The position numbers were made by a program, and so were the translations under genes. Below are positions 22,211 through 33,518 of a DNA stretch of 64,000 bases, piece after piece. The stretch is from Acytostelium subglobosum LB1. Taxonomy: Eukaryota; Evosea; Eumycetozoa; Acytosteliales; Acytosteliaceae. The notes below the pieces were generated by a model. The model had not been told where the DNA came from and ran no database searches. It was given only the letters and a program-made list of their open reading frames with translations. Position 1 is the stretch's first letter. Every line of letters starts with the position of its first letter. Location: the NCBI RefSeq assembly GCF_000787575.1, contig NW_012236527.1, positions 372,001 through 436,000 of the forward strand, written 5' to 3'.

Positions 22211-25175
22211 TTACTTGCGGTGACCAGTCATCTCATGGTCGACAGTCTTGGAGCTACCACCACCACAGCATGAGAAGCATGAGGTGATCTTGGTGAGGAA
22301 CTTGGAACGCATCTGCAACCAGGAGATGACGAATGTGGCGATACAGACAACCATGCCGAGTGCTTGGAGGATACAGAAGACAAGCTCACCAGCCTGCGAT
22401 GGCTCCTTCAAGTGGGTCAGACAGACACAGATCGACACGATGTTGATCACGGCCAGGGCGTACTCGAGCCAGAGGTGGTAGTGGTCAAAGTATGGCTTGC
22501 GGATGAACAGCAACACGGCGTACAACAGCAGCACGAGCGAGATGATGGCGCACTGGGCGATTGGCACTGCGCGGTCGGTGCCAGCCAGGGGGTATGCGGG
22601 CTCAATGTCGAAAGCCAGGATACCGATGATCATGGCCATGATGAAACGCTTGATGTACGAGAAGACGACGAAGCGGTGGTCGGTCTTTGGCTTGAAGTTG
22701 ACGTACAGCGAACCGAACTGCTGCTTGAACGATGGGTTGTGCAGACGGCTCTCTGGCACGCGAAGGATGAACCAGATGGCCACTGGGTAACCAATACCGT
22801 AGAGGACGATCAGGATGATGCCTGGCACCAGGGTCTTGGCGGCGATGGGCTTGGCGACGATGGAGAAGGCGGCGGCACTGATCACTCCAATGTAGGAGAA
22901 CTGGAGAATGCGCACGGTGCAGTGGACCAGACGGTTTCTGATGACCTCCTTCCAGTGGACTAGGCTCTCGACGAACGAGAGGATGATGAAGGCGATGAGC
23001 AGGGGCACGATGAAGGCGGCAGCCAAGATGATGAACCAGAACAGGATGTTGGCCAAGTGGTAGGTTGAGCTGGACTCGAGGATGTTGTTGTACTGTGCGT
23101 AGGTAGCGAGGTTACGACCGGTGTTGGCGATCTGGTCGTAGGTGTCGCGCCACTCGAAGTTCATTGGTGGCATCTGGTCGCGGATCGACTGTGGGAATGG
23201 GATGCCCAGGTTGGTCCAGTCGAGGAACATGGTGAAGCTGAGGAAACGCGATGGGAATACGACGCCCATGTGCGAGACGAGCGAGAGGAATTGGAACTGA
23301 TCCATGAGCGTCCAGGCCTTGGCTGAACGCTGGTCGCGCCACCAGAGGACGGAGGCCTCCTCGTGCGATGGCTTGGGGTAGGTACCGGTGCGGAACTCAA
23401 CCTCGTAGTTCTTTGCGCGCTGGAGGTCCAATGGGATGGTGGTGATCATGTCGATAAGGAAGAGGATGGAGATGAGGGCAATGAAGATGCATGCGAGCAC
23501 AATGACACCGACTTCGTAGTCCTCGGCAAAGAACCACTCGCGGCAGAAGCCAACGGCTGGACCGTACTGGTTACCGGCCTGGCAGGTCTTGGAGGATGCG
23601 CACCAACCACAGTAGGTGCGGCTAATGCAGTCTGAACGCGAGCCAATGGTGTTGCACTGAGGGGCGGGGGCGGACTCCTGGCAGTAGGCACCGACAAAGT
23701 CGGCTGGGCACTTGCAGGTGTAGTTGGAGGAGACAGAGTCAAAGTTGCACTCACCGCGGTTGCTGCAGTTCATGTAGCAGCCGAGCACGGAGCAGTTGGC
23801 GACGGTCTGGTAGACTGGGTCACACTCACAAATTCCGTTCTTGCAGGTGCCGTGGAGGCCGCTGGTGCAGTTGTTGAGGTCGCCAAGGCAGAGCTTGTTG
23901 TCACAGGTGGCGCCGATGTACTCGGAGTTGCAGCTGCACACGCCCATCAAACAGTCACCGTTACCGTTGCAGTTGGCCTCACAGTTGGACTCGTAGTGGA
24001 GCTCGACGTACTGCTTCGAGGTGAAGATGGTCAACTGGTGCTTGGCGAGGTTGATCGAGACACCGATGGCGGTCGACTCGACAGAAGCGGGCTGGTCGGT
24101 GAAGAAGGAGATGAAGTTGGAGCGGAGACCATCACGGAAACCCTCACCAATGACGGCGAGACCACTGTCGTCGGCACCGATGAAGAACACCTGACCTTGG
24201 ATCTTGTCGTAGACGGCGGCGTTACACGAGGACATACGGGTGAGAGTCTTGGTGTAGTTGGCCGAGAGACCGGTGAAGGGCACCTGGTACTGGAGCACGT
24301 CCATGCTGAGTTGGTCGTTGTCGTTGGCGGCAAAGAACACGAGCTTTCTGATTGGGTCCACGGTGGCGACAAAACGGTTGGTGACGTTGGTGTTTCTGTA
24401 GACAGTGGATGCGCCGAATGGTGTCATTGTCTTCAAGTTGAATGTAACGACTGATCCAACATCATCTCCAATGAAGAGAAGTCCATTATCAGTGTCTGCA
24501 GCACTGTTTGATCGAGTTGGAGTTGCAGTGAGTTAGTGAGTGAGCATTGTTTGATCAAAGAGTGTCGCCGGTATCAACTTACAATCCCCATTGGTTCAAG
24601 CTGAGACCAGTGATTGGAACAGAGGAGACGGCAACAGTGACGTTACCATCCTCGACGTTGTTGGGTCTGTCAACAAAGTAGTGAACCTTTTGGCCGGAAG
24701 AGTCGACGATGAAGACCTTGGTGTCAGTGCCACTGTTGTAGGTGAAGACTCCGGCGGAGGAGATCGCGCCAGAGGTGGACTGGGAGCCAAAGCTCTGTGG
24801 CTCGGTGAGGTTGGCGCCGAGGATGGAGGTGGAGGTGATGGAGTAGACGGTGCTGCCAACGGCGGCTGACGACCAGAATGGGATGGTGTCTCTCGCGAAA
24901 CGGTTCTGGAAGGGTGTTGGGGTGATGAGTGCCTCGCTGGTGACGTTCTCAGCGATGGACTCTGGGTAGATGTCGACCAAACGCTCAGCGCTCAGTACGA
25001 AGCCCTTCTTGTCAACGAGGACAGCGGTCTCGTAGCCGGTGCTTGCTGGTGCGTTGGCCAACTTAAAAACTCGTGGCGTAAATGTGGTTTGCTGGGCCAT
25101 CGCGATGGTAGCCAACAGCAGCACCACAGTGGCAGCAACAATTGAGAATCTCATTATCTTGTTGTTGTTGCTCAT
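22211..25175 (-). CDS. EGF/PSI-domain protein with TRP/PKD2-like multi-pass membrane domain
   Basis: Two exons: 24583-25175 and 22211-24503 (2,886 nt, 961 residues). A signal peptide (to about residue 27, AATVVLLLATIAMA) is followed by a beta-propeller-like lumenal region, EGF-like modules at about residues 350-455 (CNGNGDCLMGVCSCN, CKNGICECDP) and a PSI-type Cys cluster at about 457-503 (CISRTYCGWCASSKTC). From about residue 528 there are eight or nine membrane helices. The segment LHNPSFKQQFGSLYVNF between helices, and the following R-rich helix start, resemble fungal TRP-like (Flc/Pkd2) proteins and related protist EGF-multi-pass proteins, so a channel or membrane-transport role is plausible but inferred. 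The codons are strongly biased to C/G endings, unlike most neighbours, which suggests high expression. The C-terminus is Cys-Gly-rich (CFSCCGGGSS). Confidence 0.8.
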
Positions 25176-28123
25176 GTATGCGTATGTTGTTGTGTTCGAC
25201 CTGGAACTGGATTGATTGATTGATTATATATGTCTAATATTACAAACTGGACTTAATAAATAGTATAAGCTGGTCAACCAACAACTATAATATTATTATT
25301 ATTATTATTAATTATATTATTAATTATTAATATAAAGTTGGAAATGTGGAATCGATCAGTTAGTATATATTATTATTAATTATTATTCTCCTTCGGAAGG
25401 AAAAATAAAGTGATTGATTGATTGATTGTTATGGATTGATGGGTAATAATAATGGACAACACACAATGTTGTTGGTGATGTTGCAACAAGTCAATCAAGC
25501 ACCTGATCAACTTTAAACAAACACGCCGGAGTATGTGTGTGTGGAAGTGGCAACAGCTGTCAATGTCCGTAAGGACAACCCACAATACGACAACAAACAG
25601 GAAACAGTGAAGGGAGGTATGTTATGGCAAGGATACAAATAAGGTGATGTGTATTAATTGATTGATTGATTGATTGATTGATAGAGTTAATGAATGAATG
25701 ATTGATTGAGTGATTAGTGATGAGAGAGTACTGTTGAGTGCGTCAGATTGACAAAGGGTGGTGTGATTGGATCGAATGACAATCAGCTGATTGTCTGAGA
25801 CAACCTTAAATAGCAGTCAGTTGTGTTCTAATATCTAACTATCACACTCACTCAAAGATAAACACACACGATTTGAAGTGATTGATTGATTGAATGAGTG
25901 AATGAGTGTGAGGGGGTGTTTGATCGTTTGTGGTATACATATATGTGTGTGATTGTGCGTGTGTGTAGATGGATCGGATTGGTTGGATGGGTGTATGGAT
26001 AGTGCGAGTAGTGTACGATGGATGATGGATGATGGATGTATTTCGAAAATCTATATTAACGTACATTTAAATAAATAATAAATATGGATGGACAAATATA
26101 TATATATATATATATTGGTTGGTTTATATTGTTATAACAACAATGTAGGTGTGTGTATATGTGTGTTGGTTGATCAATCGCAAATGCAATTGTGGTTGTG
26201 TCTCACTTGCAACCAGTTCCAGCGCTCACCTCAGCTCCTTCCTTGCGGACAACAACAATCATTTCAAAGGGACTGACTTTACTTTACTTACATGTTTTTA
26301 CACAGAGCTATTACCTGATTAAATTGTTTTTAAAATAAAATCGTCGCTCTTTACAACCAAGAGAGGCATTCATTCGAGACTGAATGACAATCAATCATTG
26401 ATCCAGTCCACTCATTCAGTCAGATCAGGACACCCCCACCAATCACATACAAACACACCACTACCAGTCTGGAAAGGTGTAGAGAACATGGTGGCCAAGG
26501 CAGGATTGTAGACGGAATGGATAGGCCCATGACGGCCTTTCAGCCTGCCAACGGGCTCCCATCGAACGATCGTAGATAGGAGGCGTAGACGGGGTGGGTG
26601 AATTTGGTGGGGTGTATCACCATGTTTGCATTGTTTATCATAATAATATGATTGATTGATGACTAGCAAGGCAAGTGATGGTGGGTTGTCTGCAACTTGG
26701 CAAATGTTGTTGAGCTCATCAAATCAAATTTTGAAAATAAAGATTTCATAATTTCCGTTTACTACTTGTGGAGGGCGCGCTGTGATGGGGGCCAAACAAG
26801 GTCATCTGACTTGGCTTTTCACAGAATGACCTAAATCCCACTCCACACACTTTTCGAATCAGAAAAAAACGAAACTACTACAAAAAAAAACTGATCACCC
26901 AAGATGATGCCTTTTTCGCGCTTTCTCAATTCTCTGTCTAAATCGATTCGCTTTCCACTCAACTCCGACATGATGCGATTGCCAATGATTTGGTCATTCC
27001 TTTACGAGAAGATAAGGATGGGTAGATTGATAATCCAGATCCCATGTTGGGTGTGAGTGGTGTGGGCAGGGTTATGATGATGACCTAGACAATAACTGAT
27101 AATTTGATGTAATAACATTGATGATAGATTCAATTGATTGATTGTTTGTTTGAATTGGAAGGATACAAAAACACAACACAACAACACTTGTGTTGGGCGG
27201 GACTCCGACGACCTTCGGGGCAGAGGTCCATGTTTTAAACGTCAAGAGGTGCATTGGATATGATATTAAGAGTAGTCGTCAACCCACATTCCCCACCACC
27301 ATCTATCCGTCCATTCATTGATTCAATCAAACAATCATACAAGTTATTATCAATTCAATCTCCATCAATTTGGAGAATGACCAGTCAGTCCCAAATGTAA
27401 TGTGAGGTGAGCTCTTGGATAACTTATTATTATCCATACCATCAATCAATCAAATCAGTTAGTCACCAGCCATTTCGTCGGCCATTCATTCAGCTAATCA
27501 CATCAAATATATGATTGGCTATGGAAACATATATACACAAATACACAATCAATCAAACAACAAACAATCATTTGTTTCACAAGGTGATGAGGTAGACGAG
27601 ATGATACGAGACGAAGAGTCTTTATGCGTGTCTTTAGAAGTTGAGTGAACTAGGTCACATGTCAAAGACATTCAGTTGACTTGAGTATGGAGGAGTAGGT
27701 GTCTATCAATGTTGTGTTGATTGATAATGGTCTAAAAGTGTTGGTACTTGATCTCTCCCATCACATGCATTATTCATGCATTCATCATGTCCAGGATGAC
27801 ATGGAGTACGTCTGTCTGTTGCCAGAGAGAGAATGATGAATCCACTCTCTCTGGTAAACTTAGTATCATAATCAATCTTTGGATTGCAAGCGTCCATTCA
27901 TCACCTGTGTGTGATTGATATTTTTGACCCCGGACCAGGCCAAACCCGGAGTTGATCAATCTTCCTGGGCCAAAAACAATCACTCCCACACACACAACAC
28001 TCTGGCAAAAGACGAATGATCATTCGCAAGTTGTTTAAATAGATACAATCATTTCAATCAATCACTCACAATCAATCAATCAATCGATCAATCATATAAC
28101 ATCACACACACGTATACACTACC
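25176..28123. other. Long gene-poor divergent region
   Basis: About 2.9 kb between the EGF/PSI gene (-) and the ABCA gene (+). It is dominated by TTGA/TCAA tetranucleotide runs, TATA microsatellite (26100-26115) and AT-rich DNA. Three more GC-rich, non-repetitive patches stand out: 26465-26605, 27180-27260 and 27925-27990. A minus-strand stretch 26203-26262 reads as a 19-codon peptide ending GAEVSAGTGCK, possibly the last exon of a tiny gene, but no upstream exon is convincing. The minus-strand ORF 26412-26669 over the first patch has no family I recognise. I call no gene here. Confidence 0.5.
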
Positions 28124-30605
28124 ATGGCTTACGAGTCCACTTTTATGGAGCAGGTCGCGGCCTTGCTTCAAAAGTGTTATATTATAAAGAGGAAGCGTAG
28201 AGCTGAGACAATGACTGAGTTCTTGATTGGCGCACAATATGTTATCATCTTGATCGTGTTGAAGATGACTATACCCGCCACACCCGGCCAAGAAGCCGTG
28301 ATATACAACTCGGTGCCGGCCAGTCATGTGCTGGCGGGCATGCCCCTGCTGGGCTACGTCGACCTCTCGTCGGGCGGGCAGGCGGCGTCGTTGCTCAACC
28401 TAACAGGCTTCCCATTGGAGCACATCAAGCAGTTCACCAATGAGTCGGCCATGCTCGACACCTACCTCGGCAGTCCAGAGGCCTACTGGGGAGGTGTAAT
28501 CTTCAACGGTATCGACATTGACAACAACCTCATCAACTATACCATTCGTCTCAACAACTCGTTTGGCAGCATGCAGTCTTCGCCCTACCCCTACATTGAG
28601 CAGGGTATCCTATCAGCCTTCAGTAAGTAATCTTACCCTTGCCCTCGCCCTACCCTCGCCCTAACCCTCGACCTTACTCGACCTCAATAGCCCGCCTCAA
28701 GCTTGGAGACGACCAAGTACTTGGTAATGGATTCAATACGACACAGTACCCATCACCTGTCAATCCATTCGTGATCACGACATTCAATATCCTGTTCCCA
28801 ATCTACTTCCCATTGTTCTTTATGTACTCGCTGCAGCAACTCATCATCCTGTTGGTGACCGAGAAGAAGGACGGTATCAAAGAGGGCCTCAAGGTGATGG
28901 GCATGCGCGAGTCTGCATACTGGATATCAAACATCATCATGCAGTTGGTGATGAACATCATTCTCATCCTGGTCATGGAGATCATGTGCTACCCAAGCAA
29001 GGTGATACACTATTCATCGCCCGTCATGGTGTTCATATCATTCTTCTTCTACTCATTGACATTGATTGGCATTGCCTTTGCCATCTCCACATTCTTGAGC
29101 AATCCCAAGGCTGGCAGTGCCATATCGGCACTGTTCATCCTTGTTGGCATCGGTCTGTCTTGCTTCTACGAGTTCTACATCATTGAGCATCAGCCCGACC
29201 TCAAGTACCTCTTCTATCTCCTCTCCCCATGTGCCTTTGGTTCATTCCTCGTCCGTCTATCCTATGCCGAGGCTGAGAAAGTTGGTAAGTGTTTGGCTAG
29301 TCGCGAGCATGGGTCAAGGCCAAGCAACTAACTCATTCATTCATTCAATCAATCAATCAATCAATAGCCATACCTTGGAACGACCCCAACTTTGTCCAAC
29401 CATTGTTGTTCATGATCTTGGACTTTGTGTTGTACTCTTTGATTGCTTGGTACTCGATCGAGGTGTACCAGGGGGACTTTGGTACGGGCAAAGGCTACTT
29501 CTTCTTCTTGAGGAAGGACTACTGGGTGCAGTCAGACGTGCCCATCTATGAGCAGCGCTTGATCAATGGCGAGGGCAGCAAGAACATTGGGAAGGGCATC
29601 GAGTTGCGCGACCTCCATAAGGAGTACACGTCCAACACCTCCAAGGACAAGAAGGTGCGCGCTGTCAATGGCCTCTCGCTAAGCATCCCCAGCGGCACAA
29701 TCTTTGCTCTGCTCGGACATAACGGTGCAGGCAAGTCCACAACGATGGGCATTCTCACCGGTATGATGCCACCAACAAGTGGCGACGCATGGATCAATGG
29801 GCGCAGCGTACGCACTCAAATGGACTACATTCGCAAGCACATTGGCTTCTGCCCACAGAACAACATCCTCTATGCGCAGTTGTCTTGCGCTGAGCACCTT
29901 CGCCTGTTTGGCAAGATCAAGGGTGTACCAGCCGAGACGCTCGAGGCGTCGATCGTCACGTCGCTGCGCGAGGTCAACCTGCAGGACAAGACAGATGTGG
30001 CCAGTTCCTTGCTGAGTGGTGGCATGAAGCGTCGTCTGAGCCTTGCCATGGCCTTCATTGGCGACCCATCCATCGTCTTTTTGGACGAGTGCACTACCGG
30101 CCTGGACCCATACGCTCGCCATCTGATATGGGAGCTGCTGCAAAAGAAGAAGATCGGTCGCACCATCGTCATGACCACTCACTTTATGGAGGAGGCTGAG
30201 CTGCTTGGCGAGTCAATCGGCATCATGTCTCACGGCAAACTGCGCTGCATGGGCACATCAATGGAGCTCAAGGCGTTGTTCGAGCTAGGCTACATCCTCA
30301 CGTTCACTCTGGAGCGCACGGCCGGCACGTACGAGCAGTTCAACTCGTACTTCATGTCGCTGTTCCGCGACGCTGTGGCTGGCAAGCACAACCAGGCCAA
30401 CTTGGACAAGACTGGCACGTCCTCGGTCGGCGACCTCGAGATCTCGTATTCATTGTCACACGAGAAGTCCGAGAACCTCTCACGCTTCTTTGAGCATGTT
30501 GAAGAGCGCCAACAAGAGTTTGGCATCAAGCGTCTAGGTATCTCCATGACCACGCTAGAGGAGGTGTTCCTCAAGATCCAGAACGAAGAGGTCGACACCG
30601 AATAA
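28124..30605 (+). CDS. ABCA-family half-transporter
   Basis: Three exons: 28124-28622, 28691-29284, 29368-30605 (2,331 nt, 776 residues). The membrane domain comes first (the reverse of ABCG order): an N-terminal helix, a large lumenal loop, then a six-helix ABC2-type block with the family hallmark EKKDGIKEGLKVMGM. One nucleotide-binding domain follows at about residues 480-700: Walker A GHNGAGKSTTMG, Q-loop GFCPQNN, signature LLSGGMKRRLS, Walker B SIVFLDECTTGLDP and H-loop TTHFMEEAE. The C-terminal regulatory segment ends in the usual MTTLEEVFLKI. Dictyostelid ABCA proteins are commonly half-size, so this is complete; a role in lipid movement or endomembrane trafficking is likely. The first intron carries a telomere-like C-rich tract. 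Codon use is GC-rich. Confidence 0.95.
28629..28680. repeat. Telomere-like C-rich tract in ABCA intron 1
   Basis: Nearly the whole intron (28623-28690) is made of CCCTA/CCCTCGCCCTA units. In the other strand this reads GGGTTAGGGCGAGGG, like the tracts in the nonaspanin and Utp3 introns. Confidence 0.8.
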
Positions 30606-31201
30606 GCGTATTTGTTGACAGACACGCAGTCCCTTCGTCCCAACAAAGAACAATGTATTAAATCAATCCCACAACTCCCAATGACTCTTGTCTCGGCTCG
30701 CTCTTCACTTACTAACATCATATTTGAGACTAGTGTTGAGCAAGTATGAGTTGATTGAATGGTGATGGTGATGTGATGGTGTTGGCAACAGCTCATGGCG
30801 TCAACACTTGTAAGAATGACACTAAATGAAGAAAAGCAGACTTAACAATAACAACAATAACAATATCATCAATATCAATATCTCTGTGTATTGGAATTGG
30901 AATGAATGAATGAATCAATGAATGACCAGTCTACAAGTCTCCTTTGATTTGTGTTTGTCTCTTTGTCAAGCCCATTAATTGAACTCAACCAAAATGGAGT
31001 TGTTGTGATTGATTGGGGTGAGCTACAGTGAATGAACATCAATGTGAGTGATGTTCACTCTAACCAACAACAGTGATCGGGATAGATCCATGTTAAATTA
31101 CTCACTTACTCTCACTCTGTCTCACCACATTTTAGTTCAATAACAACTACTTCATAAGGGCTAGTACTTGTCATGGTAACTCTACAATTTACATCAATCT
31201 T

Positions 31202-31254
31202 AACATGTAGAGTGACAAACACAGTGAAGGAGGATGAGGGTCACTCTACATGTT
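31202..31254. promoter_or_regulatory. Perfect 15-bp inverted repeat upstream of the adhesin gene
   Basis: AACATGTAGAGTGAC at 31202-31216 is matched by its exact reverse complement at 31240-31254, with a 23-base spacer. A further GGTCACTCTACA copy lies near 31365. It sits about 280 bases before the adhesin ATG, so a regulatory protein site or cruciform is possible; function is inferred. Confidence 0.6.
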
Positions 31255-31422
31255 CAACTTCACCTTTTCCATTCTGATTGGATCACATCTAATAGTCCCA
31301 GCTGCCCACAAATGATCAAGACATGTACTCCCACACTGACACCCATCCTCCACATTCATCATAATTGGTCACTCTACAGCCTTCCACTTTGGTTCAATGT
31401 GCAGGTCCACTTGAACAAAGGG

Positions 31423-31430
31423 TATTTAAA
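31423..31430 (+). promoter_or_regulatory. TATA-like box TATTTAAA, adhesin gene 1
   Basis: TATTTAAA lies 109 bases before the ATG at 31532. The paralogue has the same box about 103 bases before its ATG, supporting it as a core promoter element. Confidence 0.55.
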
Positions 31431-31531
31431 GAGTCCATGGACAACATCATTATAACAACAAACAAACAAACAAATAATCAATACTTATTCAATAATCAAA
31501 TATTCAATCAAACAATTAATCCAATAACAAG

Positions 31532-32167
31532 ATGACCGTCGGAACAGATAGAGTTAAATTCTACACCCAGAAGAACTTGGCAGGCTCCTACAACAAGGAG
31601 TACAAGGTTGGTGACTCCATTGCCTTCTTGCCAAATGACCCAGACAATGACAAGTACATGTCCTGTGAGATTGGTACTGAGTGCTGGGTCAACGCCTACG
31701 AGCACAACGATGCCTTCAACCCAGAGCCCGGCGCACACCAGGAGCTCAAGTCCGGAGTCCACAACGACCTCACCTCGCTCAAGGGCTTGTCCATGTTCCA
31801 GGTGCTCGAGAACAAGTTTGGCTATGCCATCGACATCCGTCTCGTGGACTTCAAGGACACCAAGGGAGGTTACAAGCTCTCCTTGATCCCCTACCAGGTG
31901 AATCCAGCAGTCTGCCTCAGTGGCGATGCCTTCATCCAGTGCCCAATCCCCAAGTTGACCCCACCCGACTCAGAGATCGTGTGCCAGGTCGTTGTGGCCG
32001 AGACCGCCTGGCCAGGTGCCACCGTTGCCAACGGCAGCGTCTACTTCAGGTACAACCCCTCCACAGGTTTGCTCTCCTTCCGCAAGACTGAGGGATTCCC
32101 CACCAACATGTCGCTCACCCAAGCTGGTATGACACAGTTCACCTTCAAACTCGAGAAATTATTGTAA
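31532..32167 (+). CDS. cadA: Calcium-dependent cell adhesion protein, DdCAD-1-like
   Basis: Single exon, 211 residues, close to the 213 of Dictyostelium DdCAD-1. Shared stretches with what I know of that protein include DKYMSCEIG, NDLTSLKGLSMFQVL, PIPKLTPPDSEIV and VNGSVYF-like NGSVYFRYNPSTG. The N-terminal half is a beta/gamma-crystallin-like domain and the C-terminal half an Ig-like domain; the family is soluble, has no signal peptide and reaches the surface through contractile vacuoles to mediate early EDTA-sensitive cell-cell adhesion. No signal peptide is present here either. Codon use is strongly biased to optimal C-ending codons, which fits an abundant protein. A damaged tandem copy follows 490 bases downstream. 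Confidence 0.93.
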   Translation: MTVGTDRVKFYTQKNLAGSYNKEYKVGDSIAFLPNDPDNDKYMSCEIGTECWVNAYEHNDAFNPEPGAHQELKSGVHNDLTSLKGLSMFQVLENKFGYAIDIRLVDFKDTKGGYKLSLIPYQVNPAVCLSGDAFIQCPIPKLTPPDSEIVCQVVVAETAWPGATVANGSVYFRYNPSTGLLSFRKTEGFPTNMSLTQAGMTQFTFKLEKLL

Positions 32168-32653
32168 TAATGTATTTTCTTGTCGTCCTGGTGTATCAAG
32201 CAAGGCTTGAATAAAACAAAGTAAAGGAGTTGACTTTCATTGTATGTTGTAGTTGGTCTTGATGATATGTAAGTTGGGTCAGGGTATCATGTCTTCACCA
32301 AGAGTAAGTTAATTCTATTTAACTTAACAATATCAAGCTAGCTAGATTTGTGTACAACTCAACAAGTTGGAAAAAGATACTATATTTGTCTCAATATTGA
32401 TAGGACACCTTAAATACCCTTTTTCTTAAGGTCTCAAATGTTGTAGAATGACCAATAATGTAAATGTCTTTATGTTGGAAGTGTCTTGATCTTTTGTGTG
32501 TGACACCATTAAATGTGATCATGAATAGGATTCAGAAAACTGAACATGACTATTTAAATAGAGGAATCCAATAGGATTATTATTTTTACAACATATATCG
32601 CAATAACTTATAAGTACTTATTCAATCAATCAAATAATCAATCAATTTATAAA
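32168..32653. other. Intergenic between the two DdCAD-1-like copies
   Basis: About 490 AT-rich bases with an AATAAA-type signal near 32211 for the first copy and the duplicated promoter of the second copy in the last 110 bases. Confidence 0.6.
32551..32558 (+). promoter_or_regulatory. TATA-like box TATTTAAA, adhesin copy 2
   Basis: Matches the box upstream of copy 1 in sequence and in spacing to the ATG, followed in both cases by a CAAATAATCAAT-like leader. Confidence 0.5.
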
Positions 32654-33184
32654 ATGACAGTCGGACCAGACAGAGTTATATTCTACACTGAGAAGAACTT
32701 GGCAGGCTCCAGCAAGGAGTACAAGGTTGGTGAATCTATTGTCTTGAAAAATGACCCAAACAATAATAAGTACATGTCCTGTGAGATTGGCACTGATTGC
32801 TGGGTGAACGCCTACCAGTATATCGAGAGCAGCGATCCCTACACACTAGAGACATGAGCACATGAGGAGCTCAGATCTAGAGTCCACAATGACCTCTCAT
32901 CTCTCAATGGTCTTTCCATGTTCCAGGTGCTCCAGAATAATTTCCTCTACTCCATCGACATCCGTCTCTTGGATCGCAACGGAAAATTCAAGTTCACATT
33001 TATCCCTTCCCAGATGCAGCCAGTAATCAGCCTCAGTGGCGATGCCTATATCCAGAGCTCAATCTCCATGGAGACCCACGGCGAAGAGATCTTGTGTGAT
33101 TTATCTGTAGATGATACCGCCTCAGGTGCCACCATTTCCAAGGGCAGCCTCTTCTTCAGAAGAACAACCGCTTCAATGGTTTAG
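32654..33184 (+). pseudogene. Second DdCAD-1-like copy with an in-frame stop and shortened end
   Basis: The first 67 codons closely follow the upstream gene (MTVGPDRVIFYTEKNLAGS, KYMSCEIGTDCWVNAY). An in-frame TGA at 32855-32857 then interrupts it, and the same frame continues with HEELRSRVHNDL, LSMFQVLQNNFLYSIDIRLL and SGDAYIQSSI to a stop at 33182-33184. The C-terminal strand region present in copy 1 (about 25 residues) is missing. There is no frameshift before that point, so decay is recent, or the stop is read through. TGA ends other genes here (smkA, sepA), so the code is standard. Leader and TATA box are preserved, so transcription is possible. Confidence 0.8.
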
Positions 33185-33518
33185 TATCTTTCAGGACGTC
33201 CAAATATTTCTTCCCCTCTAATATGTATCTGGTGCAAACTAGTTCAACACTGTTTTCCTTCGAAATTACTAACAAGAAACAAATAGAACCAGTCCTAATT
33301 AATGAATAAAAGAAATAATTGTGTCATTTGGTCATGACTTAGCAAATGCCCTTTGAAGTTTTGGTTTCTTCTTGAATAAACTAGTTCTCTCAAACCCACC
33401 CACCCAAAGTGAATGAACTCTCGATCTTTGTCAATGTTATAATCAATCAATCAATCATTCTTTGATTGATAAACATACACATACATACAATCATTTATAT
33501 ATATATACATCATCAATC
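33185..33518. other. Intergenic, upstream of the SepA-like kinase
   Basis: About 330 AT-rich bases including the leftover 3' part of the adhesin copy (to about 33300), a CAATCAATCAATC run and a TATATATA stretch just before the kinase start. No gene seen. Confidence 0.55.

Larger units (their letters stand above)
30606..31531. other. Intergenic, upstream of the DdCAD-1-like gene
   Basis: About 925 bases after the ABCA gene. It contains GAATGAATG runs, then, from 31100 on, an inverted repeat, CA-rich stretches (for example ACACTGACACCCATCC near 31334) and a TATTTAAA box, which together look like the regulatory region of the downstream adhesin gene. I see no gene. Confidence 0.6.

Noticed and set aside
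22364-22963. Long plus-strand ORFs (also 23852-24454) opposite the EGF/PSI gene
   Set aside because: They mirror a GC-rich codon-biased gene; no domain, start context or splice sites.
32855-32857. Alternative genetic code with TGA as sense
   Set aside because: TGA ends smkA and the SepA-like kinase in the expected place, so the code is standard.
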